DNA of 64,000 nucleotides from Prauserella_A sp040635515 (GTDB lineage: Bacteria > Actinomycetota > Actinomycetes > Mycobacteriales > Pseudonocardiaceae): positions 434,001-498,000 of the forward strand of contig JBEYHY010000005.1 of NCBI GenBank assembly GCA_040635515.1. The letters run 5' to 3'. The position numbers and the translations under genes are program-made. Of the stretch, positions 60,064 to 64,000 are shown piece by piece (the first letter of the stretch is position 1; each line of letters opens with the position of its first letter). The notes beneath the pieces are model-generated. The model was given only the letters and a program-made list of their open reading frames with translations, was not told the origin of the DNA and searched no databases.

Positions 60064-61110
60064 TCAGTAGTTCATTCCCATCAGTTCGCGGACATCAGCC
60101 AAAGTGGAATCGGCGACGGTGCGCGCTCTTTCGTTGCCACGACGCAGAATGTCACGCACTTGCGCCGGGTCGGCGGCGAAAACCTCGCGAGCCTGCCTGA
60201 TCGGCCGGAAGTACTCGTTGACACTTTCCGTCACCACGGCCTTGAGCGCACCGGCACCGCCACTACCGATGTCGGCGGCGACCGCCTCGGGTTCACGGCC
60301 CTGGCACAACGCCGCGAGCAACAGCAGGCTGGACACCTCCGGCCGGGAATCGGGGTCGTAGCACATGTCCCGTTCCGAATCGGTCTTCGCCTTGCGGATC
60401 AACGCGGCCGTCTCGTCATCCGTTGCCGAAATGGGAATGGCGTTGCCCCTGCTCTTGCTCATCTTCTGTCCATCGGTGCCGAGCAGCGAAGGTGCTTTGC
60501 TCAGCAACGCGTCCGGTTCGGCGAAGAGGGTTCCGTACCGCTCGTTGAACCGGCGCGCCACGAGCCGCGTCAGTTCGAGATGCGGCAACTGGTCTTTGCC
60601 AACGGGCACGAGATTGGCTTGGCAGAACAGGATATCGGCGGCCTGGTGCACCGGATAGGTGAACATCAGCCCGCTGACACTCGACTGTCTGCTCGCGGTG
60701 ATCTCCTCTTTCACCGTGGGATTACGCCGGAGTTCGGCGACGGTGACGAGACTCAGGAACGGCAGCAACAACTGGTTGAGCGCGGGAACCGCGCTGTGCG
60801 CGAAGAAAACGGCCTCACCGGGATCGATCCCGGTCGCGAGATAGTCCAGCAACAGGGCCTCGACATTGGCGTCCAGCTCCTCGGCGACATCGCGGTCGGT
60901 CAACACCTGATAGTCGGCGACGAGCACGAACAGCTCGACGCCGAGCCGCTGAAGCCGCACCCGGTTCTGCAAACTGCCGAAGTAGTGTCCAACGTGGAGT
61001 GGCCCCGTCGGCCGATCGCCGGTCAGCACCCTGAACGCGGCTGGATCACTTTCGACGGCCCGTTCCACTTCGACACCGCGAGATCTTGCCGCAGAAAAAC
61101 TCTCCGTCAT
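60064..61110 (-). CDS. trpS: Tryptophanyl-tRNA synthetase
   Basis: A 348-residue class I synthetase that charges tRNA-Trp. The HIGH motif is GPLHVGHYFGS and the KMSKS motif DGQKMSKSRGN. ATP- and Trp-binding stretches FVLVADYQVLTD, YPVHQAADILFCQANLVPVGKDQLPH are typical. The ATG at 61110 follows GGAGGG, which is sequestered in a hairpin (61114-61134). Upstream is an 11-residue leader ORF with two Trp codons. This control is expected of an inducible, auxiliary enzyme, but whether a second trpS exists cannot be seen. Confidence 0.93.
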   Translation of the reverse strand: MTESFSAARSRGVEVERAVESDPAAFRVLTGDRPTGPLHVGHYFGSLQNRVRLQRLGVELFVLVADYQVLTDRDVAEELDANVEALLLDYLATGIDPGEAVFFAHSAVPALNQLLLPFLSLVTVAELRRNPTVKEEITASRQSSVSGLMFTYPVHQAADILFCQANLVPVGKDQLPHLELTRLVARRFNERYGTLFAEPDALLSKAPSLLGTDGQKMSKSRGNAIPISATDDETAALIRKAKTDSERDMCYDPDSRPEVSSLLLLAALCQGREPEAVAADIGSGGAGALKAVVTESVNEYFRPIRQAREVFAADPAQVRDILRRGNERARTVADSTLADVRELMGMNY

Positions 61111-61113
61111 GAC

Positions 61114-61134
61114 ACCCTCCTCGACTAGGAGGGT
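61114..61134 (-). promoter_or_regulatory. Hairpin covering the trpS ribosome binding site
   Basis: A perfect 7-bp stem ACCCTCC/GGAGGGT with a 7-nt loop ends 3 bases before the trpS ATG. It hides the Shine-Dalgarno sequence, so it could act as the off-state of translational attenuation. Confidence 0.65.
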
Positions 61135-61196
61135 CGCCTCAACACGCCGGATGCACACCCGGGCCGCGCGAGACGACCCGGTTCAGACATGCGTCA

Positions 61197-61226
61197 GTCG
61201 TGGCCGCCCTTCAGGGCAGCCACGAC
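61197..61226 (-). promoter_or_regulatory. Attenuator hairpin over the leader Trp codons
   Basis: A 13-bp stem with one G-U pair and a TGAA tetraloop (61197-61209 with 61214-61226). It includes the second Trp codon and touches the first, so a ribosome stalled at Trp would prevent its formation. Confidence 0.6.
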
Positions 61227-61246
61227 CACAGGTGACGCGAGTTCAT
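61211..61246 (-). CDS. trpS leader peptide MNSRHLWSWLP
   Basis: A short ORF of 11 codons with two Trp codons (7 and 9), a GGGGG stretch just before its ATG, and a stop within the loop of the following hairpin. Its stop is 100 bp before the trpS start. The layout is that of ribosome-mediated attenuation, known for auxiliary tryptophanyl-tRNA synthetase in Streptomyces. It begins only 18 bp after the upstream SnoaL-like gene. Confidence 0.7.
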   Translation of the reverse strand: MNSRHLWSWLP

Positions 61247-61264
61247 CCCCCGAGCATAGCCGAG

Positions 61265-61711
61265 TCAGGAGGGAACCAGCGTGTTCTGCCTCACCACGAT
61301 CCACCACTGGCCGTCCTGCTTCTCCAGTACGTACAGCGCGAGCATGGCCGGGTCCTTGTCGATCAATTCTCCCGACGACGTGGTCGCCCGCGCCTGCTTG
61401 TGCACGAGCGCGACGTCCGGCCTGACAAAGTGGATCTCGGCGATGTCGTAGCGAACGTATTGATCCTTGAGAAAACCCGTGAGGCCCTGCTGATTGGACG
61501 CGAGCAGTGCGTCCCTGCCAACGATCCGCTTGCCCACCGCGTTGACCACGCTCGCCTCGGTGGCGAAATGCTTGGTCATCAGCTCGGCGTCATTGGTGTT
61601 GTACGCGGTCTCGGTGTCCTCGATGACCTTCTTCAGGGCGGCGATGTCCGCATCGGTCCCCTGGCCTCTGACGACCGGCGACTGGGCGTTCTTCGTTTCC
61701 ATGCCGCCCAT
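61265..61711 (-). CDS. SgcJ/EcaC-family (SnoaL-like) protein
   Basis: A 148-residue cystatin/NTF2-like fold protein. Characteristic stretches are DIAALKKVIEDTETAYNTND, FATEASVVNAVGKRIVGRDA, VRPDVALVHKQARA and YVLEKQDGQWWIVVRQNT. The family is annotated as SgcJ/EcaC oxidoreductases with no clear activity. A second ATG at 61702 is possible. It lies just upstream of the trpS leader on the same strand, so the two may share a transcript. Confidence 0.87.
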   Translation of the reverse strand: MGGMETKNAQSPVVRGQGTDADIAALKKVIEDTETAYNTNDAELMTKHFATEASVVNAVGKRIVGRDALLASNQQGLTGFLKDQYVRYDIAEIHFVRPDVALVHKQARATTSSGELIDKDPAMLALYVLEKQDGQWWIVVRQNTLVPS

Positions 61712-61736
61712 CCTGAAACTTCAAGCATGCTGGAGG

Positions 61737-62801
61737 TCAAGACCCGATGTGATCGGTGAGGAACTCGTCCAGGTAACGCCAGGTCGTGTCGCGCGCCCCG
61801 CGACCGGTGAGCACTCCGAGGTGACCTCCGGGAGCCAGCTCGAACCGCACCTCCGGCGCTTCGTCGAGCAGTCCGACGAGACGCTGCACCGCCCTTCGCG
61901 GAGCGATCATGTCGTTCTCGCCGGCGACGACCAGGGTCGGAACCTGAATCTTGGAAAGGGAAATCACCCTGCCACCGAGGCCGACCTTACCCTCGGCGAG
62001 ATCGTTCGCCCGGAAGAAACGGTGGTATATCTGCCCGAACGTGCGGCCGGGATAGGCGGCCATGTTGTCCATGAAGTGATCGACGGCCTCGATCTGGGCG
62101 AGAAAATCGCGATCGTCCAAGTTGCGCAGGATGGCGAGCGGTTTGGTGATCTCCTTGTTGATCCCGGTCGCCTTGAAGACCCGGCTGACCACATAGGACG
62201 GTGCACTGCCGAGCATCCGATAGAACGGGGTGAGCAGGTGGCCTCCCGTCGCCTCGATCAGCGGCCGAAACGGCGCGACGAGCGGAATGGCGGTGAAGTC
62301 GAAGGGCGCGGCGATGGTGCTGATGGTCTCGATGGGTAACTCCGGCCGGTCGGCCGCCGTCAGTACGGAGAAGATCCCGCCGAGACACCAGGCGACGACG
62401 TGCACGGGCTGCCCGCCCGCGTCGGCGCTGACCTTGCGGATGGTCCTCGGCAGCACTTCCTCGACCCAGTGCTCGACACCGAGCCCGCGATCGGCGAAGG
62501 CGACATCGCCGTAGTCGACGAGATAGGTACGCCGTCCCGAGTCGACGAGGTGCTCGGCGAGACTGCACCCTCTGCGCAGATCGAAACACAGCGCGGGCGC
62601 GGCAAGCGGTGGCACGAGCAGCACGGGAGGCGCTGGTACCGGCTGCTCGCCGGAACCGCCGAGCAGCCGGTACACGGAGCGGTTGGGCCCCTGGTCGATG
62701 AGCACTCTCGGCACCGGACGCAGGTCGGCGACACCCCCGTGCACGACCTTGTCGAGCACGTTGAAGGCGGCCGAGGCAAGCCTTGCGGGCGGTGATGTCA
62801 T
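61737..62801 (-). CDS. PHA synthase-like alpha/beta hydrolase with Cys nucleophile
   Basis: A 354-residue alpha/beta protein resembling the catalytic part of PhaC. The nucleophile elbow is VAWCLGG with Cys139 in the place of the usual lipase Ser, the acid is Asp297 in VAGENDMIA, and the base His327 in APGGHLGV, a full PhaC-type Cys-Asp-His triad. It is far shorter than a class I PhaC (about 590) and resembles a class III catalytic subunit in length, but no phaE partner or depolymerase lies nearby. It may be a PhaC-like acyltransferase or hydrolase instead. Confidence 0.82.
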   Translation of the reverse strand: MTSPPARLASAAFNVLDKVVHGGVADLRPVPRVLIDQGPNRSVYRLLGGSGEQPVPAPPVLLVPPLAAPALCFDLRRGCSLAEHLVDSGRRTYLVDYGDVAFADRGLGVEHWVEEVLPRTIRKVSADAGGQPVHVVAWCLGGIFSVLTAADRPELPIETISTIAAPFDFTAIPLVAPFRPLIEATGGHLLTPFYRMLGSAPSYVVSRVFKATGINKEITKPLAILRNLDDRDFLAQIEAVDHFMDNMAAYPGRTFGQIYHRFFRANDLAEGKVGLGGRVISLSKIQVPTLVVAGENDMIAPRRAVQRLVGLLDEAPEVRFELAPGGHLGVLTGRGARDTTWRYLDEFLTDHIGS

Positions 62802-62832
62802 CGGCCCCCTCCTTTGTCGTCAGTGAGTCACG

Positions 62833-63360
62833 TTAGCTCACGCCGTCACCCCCGAAGCGGTACTCCAGCACCTGACCTTGCCATTCGCCGACGGTGAACC
62901 GTTGCGCGGGCGTGAAGCCCAGTTTCTGGTAGTGCCTCGCGAGCGCTCCGTCACCACCTGCCCAGCAGTCGACCCGCATGAGGTCGACGCCGCGCTGCCT
63001 GGCTTGCCGCTTGGCGTGGTCGATGAGGAACCGGCCGACACCCTTGCCGGAGTGGGCGCGCGAGGTGAGCAACAGGACGACGTACAACTCGGGCTCGGTG
63101 GCGGGTTCGATGTAGGGGGTGGGCCGGTCGCTGGTGATGATGACCCCGGCCGGCTCACCATCGATCTCGGCGACGGCGAGGCCGGGCTCGGCGGCCAGCT
63201 CGCGCACCCGCTCCACGCGCTGGGGGATCCGCGACCACGGCGTCGAACCCCACTGCCCTTCGCTTCCCCTCGCGGAAAGCCAGGCGACCGCCTCGTCGAA
63301 GAATCGCAGGATCAGGTCGGCGTCGTCCTGGCTTCCCTGCCGCAGCGAAATATCGGTCAT
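62833..63360 (-). CDS. GNAT-family N-acetyltransferase
   Basis: A 175-residue acetyltransferase. The CoA-binding motif is LLLTSRAHSGKGVGRFLIDH (SGKGVG in place of RxxGxG/A), followed by RVDCWAGGDGALARHYQKLGF. Its start overlaps the map stop by 4 bp, so the two are coupled. The acceptor is unknown, although coupling to methionine aminopeptidase hints at an N-terminal or small-molecule acetylation role. Confidence 0.86.
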   Translation of the reverse strand: MTDISLRQGSQDDADLILRFFDEAVAWLSARGSEGQWGSTPWSRIPQRVERVRELAAEPGLAVAEIDGEPAGVIITSDRPTPYIEPATEPELYVVLLLTSRAHSGKGVGRFLIDHAKRQARQRGVDLMRVDCWAGGDGALARHYQKLGFTPAQRFTVGEWQGQVLEYRFGGDGVS

Positions 63361-64000
63361 GGCGCCGTCAGAACGCGAGGACCCTCGGCGGTGATCGCGA
63401 CGGTGTGCTCGACGTGGGCCGCCCTGCTGCCGTCCTTGGTGTGCAGCGTCCAGCCGTCGTCCCCGGTGCGGTACTCGTCGCCCCCGCCTTCGACGAACAT
63501 CGGCTCGATGGCCAAGACCATTCCCCTGCGCAACCGCAACCCCTTGCCAGGGCTTGCTTCGTTGGGCACGTGCGGCTCCTCGTGCATGGCCCTTCCGATG
63601 CCGTGCCCTCCGTGATCGGCGAGCAGGCCGTAGCCGGCCTTCCTCCCGACGACGCCGATGGCGTGCCCGATGTCGCCGAGCCGGTTGCCCTCCACCGCGG
63701 CCGCGATGCCGGCCGCGAGCGCGCGTTCGGTGGTCGCGATGAGGTCGAGGTCGCGGCGGTCGGCCTCGCCGACGACGAAGCTGATGGCCGCGTCGCCGTA
63801 CCAGCCGTCGACACCGGCGCCGAAGTCGATGCTGAGCAGGTCACCTTCTCGCAGCCGGTAGCCGGTGGGGATGCCGTGCACGACGGCGTCGTTGACGCTG
63901 GCACACAACACGGCGGGAAAGGCGCTCGGCGCCCACCCCGGGTGGTAGTTCAGAAACGGCGAGGTCGCTCCCGCTTCGGCGAGCACGGCGGCGGCGACCT
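63357..64000 (-). CDS. map: Methionine aminopeptidase, type I, 5'-truncated by window edge
   Basis: The C-terminal 214 codons of a type I MetAP of normal length about 255. Metal ligands are visible: two Asp in LLSIDFGAGVDGWYGDAAIS, His in DHGGHGIGRAMHEEP, Glu in LAIEPMF and Glu in HVEHTVAI. The frame continues past base 64000 without a start codon that would fit the family, so the gene begins outside the window. It removes the initiator Met from nascent proteins in the cytoplasm. It is coupled to the downstream GNAT gene. Confidence 0.93.
   Translation of the reverse strand, partial: VAAAVLAEAGATSPFLNYHPGWAPSAFPAVLCASVNDAVVHGIPTGYRLREGDLLSIDFGAGVDGWYGDAAISFVVGEADRRDLDLIATTERALAAGIAAAVEGNRLGDIGHAIGVVGRKAGYGLLADHGGHGIGRAMHEEPHVPNEASPGKGLRLRRGMVLAIEPMFVEGGGDEYRTGDDGWTLHTKDGSRAAHVEHTVAITAEGPRVLTAP

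Noticed and set aside
61111..61260. T-box riboswitch upstream of trpS
   Set aside because: No T-box consensus bulge or specifier-loop architecture is seen; the Trp-codon leader ORF explains the structure better.

Overview
The window is high-GC DNA (about 70 % by eye) from an actinomycete, most likely of the Pseudonocardiaceae (Amycolatopsis / Prauserella / Saccharomonospora type). Evidence for this is the AfsR-type SARP regulator, many MarR, TetR and GntR regulators, a wax-ester synthase/DGAT, a CE1758/CE1759-type luciferase-reductase pair, and a conjugative integrative element with a small gene resembling the AMED_5909 family. The genus cannot be fixed from sequence alone. The first gene (flavin monooxygenase) and the last (methionine aminopeptidase) run off the window.

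Layout. 0-20 kb is a chromosomal patchwork: monooxygenase, lipoprotein, thioesterase, CGNR regulator with a DMT exporter, SMP-30 lactonase, MarR, two alpha/beta hydrolases, XRE regulator, SARP regulator, a GntR-TetR fusion regulator, GNAT, C45 acyltransferase, MFS transporter, CoA-binding protein, a TPP enzyme, a quinone reductase and WS/DGAT. From 20.3 to 38.1 kb lies a set of catabolic genes (amidase, 2-hydroxyacid dehydrogenase, two maleate-isomerase-like proteins, FCD-GntR regulator, tartrate/malate-type dehydrogenase, semialdehyde dehydrogenase, class III aminotransferase, DUF3830, FAD-linked hydroxyacid oxidase, TPP enzyme), with a giant P-type ATPase inside it. Three copies of a dyad with core ATTGTTGACAAT sit in its promoters and tie much of it into one putative regulon. 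39.9-47.4 kb is a beta-oxidation locus (fadB-like, thiolase, double-TetR regulator, two acyl-CoA dehydrogenases) with a 26-bp perfect palindrome as the likely operator.

An actinomycete integrative and conjugative element of about 10.3 kb occupies 47.3-57.7 kb. It has integrated into the 3' end of the second acyl-CoA dehydrogenase gene, not into a tRNA gene. A 40-bp perfect repeat flanks it, and the element supplies a recoded but amino-acid-identical 3' end, so the host protein is preserved while the original 3' end is stranded beyond the right end. The element carries int, xis, rep, an FtsK-type tra gene, four small genes, a GntR regulator, a HAD hydrolase, and an AT-rich cargo gene for an AlbA_2/HATPase protein.

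57.7-64 kb is chromosome again: a flavin monooxygenase and its reductase, tryptophanyl-tRNA synthetase, a SnoaL-like protein, a PhaC-like hydrolase, GNAT and map. The synthetase gene is preceded by an 11-residue Trp-rich leader peptide, a hairpin over its Trp codons and a hairpin over the ribosome binding site. Other unexplained signals are 21-bp tandem arrays in three intergenic regions (two of them as inverted pairs), and a 30-residue ORF at 34.9 kb behind a heavily structured leader and followed by its own terminator-like hairpin.
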